A DNA stretch of 64,000 nucleotides from Lota lota (taxonomy: Eukaryota > Chordata > Actinopteri > Gadiformes > Lotidae). The position numbers were made by a program, and so were the translations under genes. Location: NCBI GenBank assembly GCA_026745465.1, contig JACYXH010000091.1, positions 581,001 to 645,000 on the forward strand, given 5' to 3'. Shown here piece after piece: positions 11,206 to 22,154 of this stretch. Positions within the stretch are counted from its first letter, which is position 1. The number at the start of each line of letters is the position of its first letter. Under the pieces are notes generated by a model. The model worked only from the letters and a program-made list of their open reading frames with translations, did not search any database and was not told where the DNA came from.

Positions 11206-14200
11206 ATGGTGAGTGCAAAACCGGTTAAATGTTTCCTAATCCAAATGTTTATGGGGGGTTTTGTTGTTAATTGATCATTGTCTTTCTTTGTGCCTGTACT
11301 GTGACCACATTTCTGTGCTTTTGTTTGGAGTTTTCCACAATCAAAGTATTTTTTATTTAAAAGGTCTTTTTTATTTGCAGAAGTCTTCCTTTGCCTCAAA
11401 CCAAGCAGGTGGATCTAAACTCTTAACCTCATGGATCATCTATTTTCATCTAAGTAAGCAGACTATTGCCTGGAGCATGTCAATACTTTACTGTAAGATG
11501 TGTTTATTGTCATGAATCTAATCATGATAGTTTCTCTGTCTTTCCCCCAGTGTTGTGCATATGGACGGGGGCTGTGGAGGGCTGGTCCTACTTCTACTCA
11601 GACTCCACCATGGACTGGACATCAGCCAGAGGCTGGTGCCAGGATCACTACACCGACATGGTGGCCATCCAGAACCAGGAGGAGATTGCACACCTCAACA
11701 GCTGGCTGCCCAGGATGCCAACCTACTACTGGATAGGGATCCGCAAGGTGGACAACGTGTGGACCTGGGTGGGCACCAACAAGAGCCTCACAGACGAAGC
11801 TACCAACTGGGCAACAGGGGAACCCAACAACGCCATGGACAGCAATACGAAGGGGACAAACGAAGACTGTGTGGAGATGTACATCCAGCGGCAAAGCCAG
11901 ACAGGAAAGTGGAACGACGAGAGATGTGACAAGTTAAAGAGGGCCCTGTGCTACGCAGGTGAGCCACGCTCATTCAACCTATAACCTTTAGTTAATTTCA
12001 AAGGAGGAGTCCTCATTTACAATGGCGATGTTGGCTTTGTTTAATTCATTAATTCGCTCTTTTGTACTATGTAGACATTATCGAAGTTGGATAGAGGTTT
12101 TTGTGCCTGTTTGACATTTTAACATATATTGGCCCTTCCTCTTCCACCCCAGCTGCCTGTAAGAATGACTCCTGCATCCACGGGGAGTGTGTGGAGACCA
12201 TCAACAGCCACACGTGCGAGTGCTTTGAGGGCTTCTACGGAGACAAGTGTGAGCACGGTAAGAGGACGACACATCGGTTGGCCTTTTTCACCACTGTCAA
12301 GTCACGCTCACATTCAGAGCACATAAAGTCTAACCGCGTCTCATTTTATTTTAGTCGTGCAGTGCGATCCAGACAAGGTGGTGGCTCCTGCAAAAGCCCG
12401 TTTCAGCTGCTCCCACGCGCACGGCACTTATGCGTACGGCACCCTGTGCACCTTCTCCTGCGAGGACGGGTACGGGCTCAGCCATCCCGGTCCCATGAGA
12501 TGCACCGCGGCAGGCTCCTGGTCGGAATCCCCCACATGTGAACGTGAGTTAGGCGAGAATACGGGAAATCCACAATCATCGCAAAAAGAGCATACATTTT
12601 CCCATCAAATCAATGTTTTTTAAACGTCTTTGTGTATTGCCGTACAGTGGTTCAGTGTGAAGAGCTGTCCCGACCAAGACACGGCACCTTGGAGTGTGAA
12701 AACCCACTCGGAAATTCCTCCTACCAGTCTTCCTGTGTTTTTTCCTGTGAGGAGGGCTACGACATGCTCCATTCCCGCTCTGACACCCTCCTCTGCGGAG
12801 CCTCTGGGTATTGGAATGACTCGGTGCCAGTATGTGCTGGTACGAACCCATTTCCTTTTCATTTCCTTTTTACTTGCAATACTGTCATGGTATATACAAT
12901 ACATGATTCACTGGAATTGGAATACAAGAAGAAATTTGAAAGGACAGATCCGGAGGAAGCATACTGATATTCCTTTCATGATCCGCAGCTGTCCAGTGTC
13001 CTGCGCTCTTGGAGATGGACAACATGGCCGTCCGATGTGAAGGGGACACGAAGGATGGGTTCAGCTATGGCAGCAACTGTAGCTTCACGTGCTCACGGGG
13101 CTACCGCATGCGGGGCGCGCACACAACCACGTGCACGGCGACGGCGGCGTGGAGCGAAGCGGTGCCTAGTTGTGAACGTGAGCACATATCCCCTCATCGT
13201 CTATCAACCATCATACAGTTACATTTTAACATATATTGGCCCTTCCTCTTCCACCCCAGCTGCCTGTAAGAATGACTCCTGCATCCACGGGGAGTGTGTG
13301 GAGACCATCAACAGCCACACGTGCGAGTGCTTTGAGGGCTTCTACGGAGACAAGTGTGAGCACGGTAAGAGGACGACACATCGGTTGGCCTTTTTCACCA
13401 CTGTCAAGTCACGCTCACATTCAGAGCACATAAAGTCTAACCGCGTCTCATTTTATTTTAGTCGTGCAGTGCGATCCAGACAAGGTGGTGGCTCCTGCAA
13501 AAGCCCGTTTCAGCTGCTCCCACGCGCACGGCACTTATGCGTACGGCACCCTGTGCACCTTCTCCTGCGAGGACGGGTACGGGCTCAGCCATCCCGGTCC
13601 CATGAGATGCACCGCGGCAGGCTCCTGGTCGGAATCCCCCACATGTGAACGTGAGTTAGGCGAGAATACGGGAAATCCACAATCATCGCAAAAAGAGCAT
13701 ACATTTTCCCATCAAATCAATGTTTTTTAAACGTCTTTGTGTATTGTCGTACAGTGGTTCAGTGTGAAGAGCTGTCCCGACCAAGACACGGCACCTTGGA
13801 GTGTGAAAACCCACTCGGAAATTCCTCCTACCAGTCTTCCTGTGTTTTTTCCTGTGAGGAGGGCTACGACATGCTCCATTCCCGCTCTGACACCCTCCTC
13901 TGCGGAGCCTCTGGGTATTGGAATGACTCGGTGCCAGTATGTGCTGGTACGAACCCATTTCCTTTTCATTTCCTTTTTACTTGCAATACTGTCATGGTAT
14001 ATACAATACATGATTCACTGGAATTGGAATACAAGAAGAAATTTGAAAGGACAGATCCGGAGGAAGCATACTGATATTCCTTTCATGATCTGCAGCTGTC
14101 CAGTGTCCTGCGCTCTTGGAGATGGACAACATGGCCGTCCGATGTGAAGGGGACACGAAGGATGGGTTCAGCTATGGCAGCAACTGTAGCTTCACGTGCT

Positions 14201-16198
14201 CACGGGGCTACCGCATGCGGGGCGCGCACACAACCACGTGCACGGCGACGGCGGCGTGGAGCGAAGCGGTGCCTAGTTGTGAACGTGAGCACATATCCCC
14301 TCATCGTCTATCAACCATCATACAGTTTGACTGTATTCATTAAGAAATGTTACGTATCTTTGATGTAACTTTCTGTTGCTCTGTTTCATGTTTGTGTTTC
14401 TACAGGCATCACCTGTCCAGTACCAGAAAATGATTCGCACACGGTCACCCAGTGCAGCGACCCGCTGGACCAACTGCAGCTGGGCTCCACCTGCAGCTTC
14501 ACCTGTCATGCAGGCTTTGAGCTCCAGGGGGCACCTGTGATTCAGTGTACTGAGGATGGGACATGGAACACAAGCGCACCCATTTGCAAAGGTAAACAAA
14601 ACAACAAAAACATGTGAACATATCTACTGTGTTGTTTTTTTTAAACCACTTCAACTGCAGAGATGCTGAGGCTTAATTATCCCTTGTAAATTCTGTGTTT
14701 GTTTCTTGGTTTTTAGTGGTTACGTGTGATCCAGGCAAGGTCTACGCAGCTCCTGAACAACACTCCATTGCAAGGTGCTCCCCCACGCACGACAGTTTTG
14801 CGTACGGTACAGTGTGCGAGTTCTCATGTGAAGAAGGATTCCAGCTCAGCGACCTATCCCAAAATATCATGAAATGCACAGCCAAAGGGACCTGGTCACA
14901 ACAACCTCCTCTTTGTGAACGTAAGTTAGGTGGAACTATAGAAGCACCACAGGAAATATGATGATGTGGAAGGGCTTTATAATGACATTCTGTCGTCATT
15001 CCTACTTTCAGCGCTACAATGCTCTCCACCCGTGGCTCCAGAGTGGGGTCAGATCAACTGTCAGCTGTCCCTCTCTGGGACGGCGTCCCTGTCTTCTGCT
15101 CTGCCCACCTCCTACCCGCAAGGCTCAGTCTGCACCTTCACTTGTAATGAAGGCTATGACCACCAGGGGCCGCTCACCACCAAGTGCACACAGTCAGGCC
15201 AATGGAGCTCCCCACATCCTACCTGCACAAGTAATGATGCCGAAGAATAGATATAGAATCTTCAATTTATGTATTATATATATGAATATAGGTATTCACA
15301 GTGTATCTGTGGATACCTATTGTTATTGTCGCAGTTGGGTAGTATTATTCTTGATTGGTAACGCTTATATCTCCGCGATGCACAGGTCAAAAGTTTTCAA
15401 ATTTGGGGGATTTATACATTTCCGTGGTAAGCAGGTCTCGAAGAAGTCTGCCGGCGAATTGTGCATAGGTGGCGCTATTACATCCGGTTAAAGTTAAACG
15501 ATCAACCCGTCCGCCCCTATGGATGAACATTTCTGAAACTTGGTGTATATGCCATATTTCACATGCTTAAAAACTTAAAAACGACCTTGTGCTCTAAATT
15601 GTATGATAAAAAAACATCTTTCTGTCTCATGCTACAGCGATCAGATGCCCCGTGCTAGATGCTCCAGTCGACGGCGCTCTGAACTGCACACACCCGGACC
15701 CGACACATGCCTCACAGTGTTCCTTTGCCTGCAACCAGGGCTACACCTTAGACGGACACCAGGTTGTCACCTGTGGTCTCCATGGCAACTGGACAGCAGA
15801 GACACCCGTTTGCCAAGGTATGGGGCATAAACGACAAAATACCCGGCAGGTTAAAAGGTACATTTTGGACAAAATAAATAACGTAGAATTGTATTTTTCA
15901 ACAGCTGTCCCTCAGCCCCTCCTGAGTCCCACTGTGATGGGGTTAGCCACAGGGGGCGGCGTGTCTGTGGTCGGTCTCTCTCTGGCTGTCACTCTACTGA
16001 AACGACTCAGGAAACTGAAAGAAAGGAAGTTTTCTCTTGCCAGGTAGTTAACTGTAACAACGCTGGTATATTGAAATGAGGTAAACAAAATGTTATTTTA
16101 TTGGATTGTTTTTTAAACTTTGTACTTTTCTTTGCAGCAATTCAGATGTAGAAGACCCACCGCAGCATTACAAAAACAGTATTGACAGCCTCATCTAG
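11206..16198 (+). CDS. sele: E-selectin-like with duplicated EGF and CCP block
   Basis: Endothelial leukocyte adhesion receptor, type I membrane protein. Exons: 11206-11208 (ATG only), 11381-11453 (signal), 11551-11958 (C-type lectin), 12153-12257 (EGF), 12355-12543, 12648-12839, 12989-13177 (CCP 1-3), 13260-13364 (second EGF), 13462-13650, 13755-13946, 14096-14284 (CCP 4-6), 14406-14591, 14717-14920, 15012-15230, 15638-15817 (CCP 7-10), 15905-16043 (TM), 16138-16198 (tail, TAG). Total 2823 nt, 940 residues; all extracellular domain exons are phase 1-1. The mature protein starts WSYFYS, as in mammalian SELE. Ligand-binding motifs GEPNN and WNDERC are intact. The tail ([14 protein letters not shown]) is closer to E- than to P- or L-selectin, and it ends in DSLI. 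The second EGF comes from a 1107-bp duplication. Paralogue choice is inferred from the tail, N-terminus and promoter. Confidence 0.92.
12114..13220 (+). repeat. sele tandem duplication, unit 1 (1107 bp)
   Basis: First copy of a direct repeat carrying the EGF exon, three CCP exons and their introns. The copy at 13221-14327 matches at a constant offset of 1107 bp; I see only two substitutions (c/t in the intron before CCP2 and in the acceptor region of CCP3). The left boundary is the start of acattttaac; the right boundary is the end of catacagtt. Confidence 0.92.
13221..14327 (+). repeat. sele tandem duplication, unit 2 (1107 bp)
   Basis: Second copy of the EGF plus three-CCP block, directly abutting unit 1. 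The join reads cagtt|acattttaac. The four exons are unchanged at the protein level, and phase 1 splicing keeps the frame, so the product gains one EGF and three CCP domains. Confidence 0.92.
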
Positions 16199-16215
16199 AC
16201 TGCGGACTGTAGCAG

Positions 16216-16344
16216 GTAAACTGGGCTCTATATCTATTTCATGTCTAATCCTGTCATTTATCATGGGAAGAAAACTAATTTTGTCATTTTTTATATTCAA
16301 ATATTTTGTATTTAGGTTGACTTTACTTTCTTTTCCTTCTCCAG
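16216..16344 (+). other. sele 3'UTR intron
   Basis: A good donor (AGCAG|GTAAAC) lies 17 nt after the TAG stop and a pyrimidine-rich acceptor (TTCTCCAG) ends at 16344. Because the junction is less than 50 nt from the stop, nonsense-mediated decay would not be expected. Splicing here is inferred from sequence. Confidence 0.5.
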
Positions 16345-16839
16345 GTGGTCCATGGAGTCCTTGGGAGACATCAGCAGCCAATAAAAGATGGCTTATCGGT
16401 CCACAACAGAGACAGACTGTTCATCCCCAACGACTCCCGTTTCTTCATCAAGCTTATTTAATATTTATTTAACTTTGGTTCATCTATTGATAATTCCCAT
16501 TTTAAATTATGTTAAGTTTCATGAGTGACTATCGTTTGAATCGTTTTTCAGCATCATTGTGACGCTGGTCTCAGTGTTGGTATGTGCAGTTGCATTTGAA
16601 AAGACATAGCAGCAGTGCTATCTACGCATATCTTTCTCCCAAAGGGAGATGTATTTTGAACATATTGTTCTGCAGTCCAGCATTCTGGGAAGATGTTTTA
16701 TTGCTGGATGCATGACGTTTTGCAAAGTTTTTGTGTATTCTACCATGAAATATGAGATTTTCTTTATTTCTGTGTCAACAAAGAACTGTGAAAATAATTT
16801 AAAGTATGTTTTGTATATTTAAATATCCCATCTATCTAA

Positions 16840-16845
16840 AATAAA
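16840..16845 (+). terminator. sele polyadenylation signal
   Basis: This AATAAA, about 640 nt after the stop, follows an AT-rich 3'UTR and has no competing coding feature after it. Confidence 0.55.
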
Positions 16846-17267
16846 CTATTTTACAGCTGGCTATTGCTTGTAGAATAATAATTATTAGTTTGTGTAAAAC
16901 CTTTTCTATTGTATTTTGTTTCGGTCAAATTAAGTGAAACTACAAAATCAAAAAAACTATTTTAAATAACCCCAATCTATTTTATTTGGAATACCCTTTA
17001 TTTCTCATAACTTCAACTTGTTAATTCGTTAATGTTGAAAAAACAATAGCTTTATTTTTTTTTATGCACTAAAATTGACCTCACATACAGTAGTACCAGA
17101 CCCAATTCCAGAGCTGCTGGCCCATTCAGCTAACAACAACATTTGTCTTGGCCTGGCAGGACATAGATATGGGTTGATGAGTCAAATATATGTAGAAAAT
17201 GCAGGGTTCAGGGTTATTTCCATACTAGTCTTACAAATGAAACTAGAATGAGACTGGATATAAATCA

Positions 17268-17325
17268 AAAGTATGAAGTCATCAGACTTTAGATATTATT
17301 CTAAAGTCTGATGACTTCATACTTT
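17268..17325. repeat. Perfect 26-bp inverted repeat with 6-nt loop
   Basis: The arm 17268-17293 (core gtatgaagtcatcagac) is the exact reverse complement of 17300-17325; the loop is tattat. It lies between sele and sell in AT-rich DNA with no open frame. Possible sources are a small palindromic mobile element or a hairpin RNA. Confidence 0.8.
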
Positions 17326-18109
17326 AGATTGATAGCAAACTAGCTCAAATCTAGGGGAATGGGGCGTTTCACTTTTTCTGGCTTCATATTCATTTCGACC
17401 AATCATATTACTGGAGGCAGGGATCTGTAAGCGTGTAATTGGCTATTAACAGTGAACACAAACTTTGCCAGCAGTAATAAACTGTAAAAAAGTGTCTGTA
17501 AAAGCTTAAAGCAGCCCTTTGTATTTGGCCACTGTAGAAATACACGTATTGAAGCTTCATCCACTTGTGCAAATTAGTTTTCTTTGGTATATTATCTCTG
17601 TAAAGAAACAGGAAACATGACTTTTGGCTCTGTGCTGTCTCCACTCCGAATGTTCTGCTATAACATGATAGGACTGCTGGGTCTGAGATTATTTCCATAC
17701 TGATCCATGTCCTGTGTAACCCTGTCACCCTGGTTCCAGAGGTCAAGGCACATTCAATGTGGTGACATACCATCTAAAAGCTGCAGCATCAGCAGTAGTT
17801 AATATTACACCATATTCCTTTTTTTTACATCGCCATTGTTTGTTTCACCGAATATGGAGTCTCTTATCTCTGAACCGCAGTTAAGAATAACTCTGGTGCC
17901 TGAGTTTTCACCTATGAGCAAGGGACCTTTGGGTCAGTAGTTATGGGTGGACATACCAGGAAGCAAGTCAACTCTACAGTTAAAGATTTGTTAATGTACC
18001 ATTTTCAAGTTGGATTGGGTGATGTGTAAACTCTAATTAACTACATTGAAAAATATGTTGAAGCCCACTATCATTCCATTACACCAATACATCATTGTCT
18101 TAGTGTCCA

Positions 18110-18330
18110 CAATTGCACATCATTTGTAGCTCAGATTGGGTTCTTTCCACCCCAGGATTGCTAGTTTGGCTATCCACCTGACACCTCAGCATAGTTTTTC
18201 TCACTATGTCAAGGTGTCCTTTGAGCAAGCTAACCTGACTGTTCAAACAAGCTGGTTGTTTCCTTCGCCTTGTCAGTGTTTGAATGAGTAGTTAAACGTG
18301 ACACATTGTAAAGCAACGGCAAAGCAATTT
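18110..18330. mobile_element. Degenerate SINE-like remnant
   Basis: The phrases gtagctcag, tgtttgaatgagtagttaaa and gacacattgtaaagc resemble the tRNA-like head and conserved tail of fish SINEs. The copy is decayed and its borders are uncertain. The rest of 16900-18600 shows nothing nameable apart from the inverted repeat. Confidence 0.3.
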
Positions 18331-18614
18331 TTAGGGCCTGCAGAGAAGCTTCTTGTGAGATATCATGTTATATTACATGTATATATTATACATATACATA
18401 AATGCAGACTAAGAATGCTTATTATCATCTTGGAAAATCAAGCTTACCTGAAATACTGTGGGTCTGTTTTCTGGAAGTTTCTCTATTTATACCCGGTCAA
18501 TCACTGATGTAGTTGGCCAGTCACTCAGCAAGCCCTTTCAATTTTGTTTAGAGAAAACTGTCACACATCCAGCTATTCTTCAGCAATGTTGTTCTGAATG
18601 TATCCGGAGATTTG

Positions 18615-18687
18615 TATAAATACAAATGCCTGACCCCCATACCCCACATCTGGAAGTGCAGTGCTACATACAAGCATTCAGAATAAG
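18615..18687 (+). promoter_or_regulatory. sell TATA box and 5'UTR exon
   Basis: TATAAATA at 18615-18622 precedes a short stretch ending in a strong donor (GAATAAG|GTAAGAT at 18687/18688), which fits a first untranslated exon. The coding start follows in the next exon at 18932. Confidence 0.55.
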
Positions 18688-18931
18688 GTAAGATATAATA
18701 CAAAAAAGGTTTTCTATATTGATCTAAAGTTTAAGATTTTAAAGGAAAATATGTGTAGGTTGATTAGTCATTATTTATGGCAAATGTACATGACCCTTTA
18801 TACCAGTTTCTAACTAATCTCTAATAATTTCAATGTTAATTCTCGACTTGCACTTTTCTGCTTATGACATGTTGCTGAGAGCAGAGGTCCATCTGCCACG
18901 AGTTGGAAGCTCCTTGTGGTTCTGAAGCACT

Positions 18932-21663
18932 ATGAAGTGCGCATTGATCCTCTTCATGTGTCAGTACAACCCCTTTACAAGTCTAGCTTATGAATACATT
19001 TATAAAATATAAACTGGACATCAGTCTACCCGATAATGTCGATCAAAAAAGATGAAAACAACTAAATTCCAATAATGCATTACTGTAAATGTGGGATTTT
19101 CTTGTAATGCCTTTCCATGCGATCAACAGGTTACCTGGCTGGCCGTGCCCATGGCTGGCAGTATTACCACTCCACAGAGCCCATGAACTGGACCCAAGCC
19201 AGGCGGTGGTGTCAGAACAAATACACTGATATGGTGGTCATCCAAAGCCAGAAGGAGAATGACCATGTGGTCTCTCTGCTGCCCAACAGAACGGGAAGTC
19301 CGTACTACTGGATAGGAATCACGAAGAGCAAGAAAAGCGACCCGTGGACCTGGGTAGGAAACAACAGCACATGGATCGGTAATCAGTCGTGGGCCACCAA
19401 TGAGCCCAACAACAACCACAGCACCGAGTTCTGTGTGGAGATATATGTCAACCACAACAAGGACAACAGAGGAAAGTGGAACGACGAGAAGTGCAGTCAT
19501 TTGAAGTATCCTGTTTGTTACCAAGGTGAGATGTGTGCTTTGGTCATTTGGGATTTAGGAAATAGGATCAGCTTGTCGATAATAGTATGGTTTCATCATC
19601 ACATGATGAACTAACCAGTGTCGAATGAGCAAATGTTTGCTGGAAATGGATGAACCTTCCATTTAGTATGAGTTAATCTTCTATCCTACCCTTTCCTGTG
19701 CAGTCCAGTGCAATCAGACGTCATGCAACAGAGGGAGATGTCGTGAAACCATCAATGACATCTTCTGCCTTTGTGAGCCTGGCTTTGGAGGGGACAGGTG
19801 CCAAACAGGTAAGAATAGAGCTACTAATAATATAGTTATTTAATAGTTTCTTTAATACGTCATGGCTTCGTTTACATCTCTTGTATTATGATTGTTGCTT
19901 CTAATAACATGCCGATGACAATGATTTGATCGATTTTTAGAAATGGGGCATGAATACCTAATCATCAGGAAAAAATTACTTACAAAAACACACAATTTTA
20001 CTTTCACATGAAAACACCGTTGTCACATGGTAAGGTATTGCTACAGAAGCGATTGTCCAATACATTCTGTCCTTCCTGTATTTCCTGGCAGATACAAACT
20101 GCTAGGAAACGTTCAGGGTCAGGTGTGAGGCTTAATGGCCGTGAGATGTCAAAGATCTTGGTGTACTTAGCAGTCTCAAGATATAGTACGCTATTGATCC
20201 AGCGTGACGGCTCCAAGCATCTTTAATGACCCATATCATGGCCCCTTAGCCAAGCAAAAAGTGTTTAGGTGGCGTTTGACCTTTGACGAGTGCATATGTT
20301 TGCATGTTTGCAATGCATTTGAATTGTTTTCGCGCTGCCCTTGCACGCCAACCCATCTGCTTCCTGGATTTCCTGGGGTCAGGCTGATGAGCCACCAATC
20401 TTCCTTGAACATCAACATCAACAGCGGGTTAGGGAGATAGTGCCTTCACGCGATTAACCGGTCAAGTAACCGCGGGAAACCCTTGATCCCTTTAACTTGA
20501 ATCTCACTGATCCACACAAACAGATTTCGTGCCTCTTTATCACATCGACATTCTTTCATATAATGTATTTTATTTTGTATATGACAAGAAACACCTAAAA
20601 GTCAAGAAAATCTCATCCATTTGTTTGTTCACTATAGTTTATATTGTGCTCTTATTTATGGTGAACTTAGATTTGATTGTTTATTGAATTCTAAAGTTTG
20701 CTATCTAACTGAATGTGACTAGATTCGACTTGAATCTGTGTGTTTGTGCCTCCTCCAGTGGTAGGCTGCCCCCCTCTCTTCCGATCCTTGTATGGACGTC
20801 TGAACTGCTCTGACCAGAGCCACGCTTTAAACTCTACTTGCCGTATAGGCTGCCCCTCTGGATCCCTCCTACTGAGGTCAGCCCAGGTCACCTGTAGCAG
20901 TGATGGGACCTGGCATGGACCGAGACCCATTTGCACAAGTAAATGATGTCCCATTTTCATTGACAGACGATAACAGCTGACTAGGTGACCACTGTTAAAT
21001 AACCATAATTGTAATTTGTTATATTTGTGAGCTTGTAATTGATCGGGAAATTGCATTTTAATCTACATTCTGAAGTGTTTCAACTTTTAGCTATGACTTA
21101 GCTACCCAACTAGATCAGTTTCAGAAAATAAATAAATAAGGAGTTGATTCAGATTATCAATAGAAATATATTCTATTTTGCAGATTATAAACATGCTTTA
21201 ATGGCTCTGGCTGGTTGTGGGGCCTTTGGCATCATGAGTTGCATCTGTTTTTGTGCTTTGAAGCGCAGAAAAGGTAGGTACCATCGGCTTCAGTATTTCA
21301 AAACCCCAAATGCCATGCAATGTTTTTGCAACAGAAATCAAATCATGTGTTTGTTCTTACTGTCACCAGGAAAGAAGCTTACCCAACTAAGGTCAGTGTT
21401 GAAATGTCAAGTTTGGCGACTCCACCCTTACTTGCATTACTTGATATGTTGCCATCACTGTGGTAAAGGTTTCTTTACAGTTCCTTACCTTTGTGTTTAT
21501 TTAGCAATACGATGGGAATCTATAGAACGTTTGTAGTTTAATTCATTAATTTAAACCTGCACTATGTCTCTTTTTCACTGCTGCTGTAACATGTACCTGT
21601 ATGTGTCGTCTTTATAGGGGACCTGAAGAAGACATAGGTTCAGCGAATGAGGCTCATAGCTGA
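18932..21663 (+). CDS. sell: L-selectin-like, single CCP
   Basis: Leukocyte homing receptor-type selectin. Exons: 18932-18959 (start, MKCALILFM), 19130-19525 (lectin), 19704-19808 (EGF), 20759-20938 (one CCP), 21184-21273 (TM), 21370-21391 and 21618-21663 (tail). Total 867 nt, 288 residues; all junction phases agree. The signal peptide ends near AGRAHG, just before WQYYHS. NEPNNN and WNDEKC keep the Ca2+/sugar-binding residues. The single CCP has six cysteines, the selectin pattern. The TM is followed by a basic juxtamembrane stretch, KRRKGKKLTQLR, like ERM-binding tails. Mammalian L-selectin has two CCPs; the 950-bp intron before this CCP shows no second exon. Orthology to SELL is inferred from short length and order; the stop is only ~490 bp before the selp start. 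Confidence 0.88.
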
Positions 21664-21795
21664 AGGAGGAAGAAACGATTATTCAACGATAGCATGGGGC
21701 AGCATGTATCATTGTGTTAATCCTTAACTCGTATTGTGTAAGAAAATGAGATGCAAAACTATGTAAATCTGAAGATCTGGAGCTGTATTTCATTG

Positions 21796-21801
21796 AATAA
21801 A
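21796..21801 (+). terminator. sell polyadenylation signal
   Basis: This AATAAA lies 133 nt after the sell stop codon. It is followed by a GT-rich region, the usual downstream context for cleavage, which here is also a TG microsatellite. Confidence 0.65.
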
Positions 21802-21867
21802 TGCAGACGTTTTCAGATGGTGCATTGCAAAATGTGTGTTTTAGTATGTGAGCATTGTGGTGTGTGG

Positions 21868-21990
21868 TTGTGTGTGTGTGTGTGTGTGTGGACATGGACA
21901 CGTGTTTGTGTGTGTGTGTGTGTGGGTGGACATGTGCGTGTGTGTGTATGCATGTGTTTATGTGTGTGTGTGTGTGTGTGTGTTTCTGTC
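21868..21990. repeat. Interrupted (TG)n between sell and selp
   Basis: An imperfect TG dinucleotide tract sits in the very short sell-selp spacer, so it is at once the GU-rich region after the sell polyA signal and part of the selp upstream region. Confidence 0.85.
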
Positions 21991-22154
21991 TGCATATGTG
22001 CACATCGGAAGGGTCATTGCTATGCCTTGGGTGTGAGAGTGGTATTAACCTCAAAGGAAGTCCTGGTCCAAGAGATATTACAAAACAGTGTTGACTCATT
22101 GGTAGCCCAACAAACTGTGTCTATCAAACACAAGTGCCCTCGCCTGTTAAAGAA

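Noticed and set aside
11555..11929. Alternative reading frames and antisense frames over the lectin exons
   Set aside because: Shadows of conserved GC-rich lectin exons; the selectin frame has the EPN and WND motifs and all splice phases.
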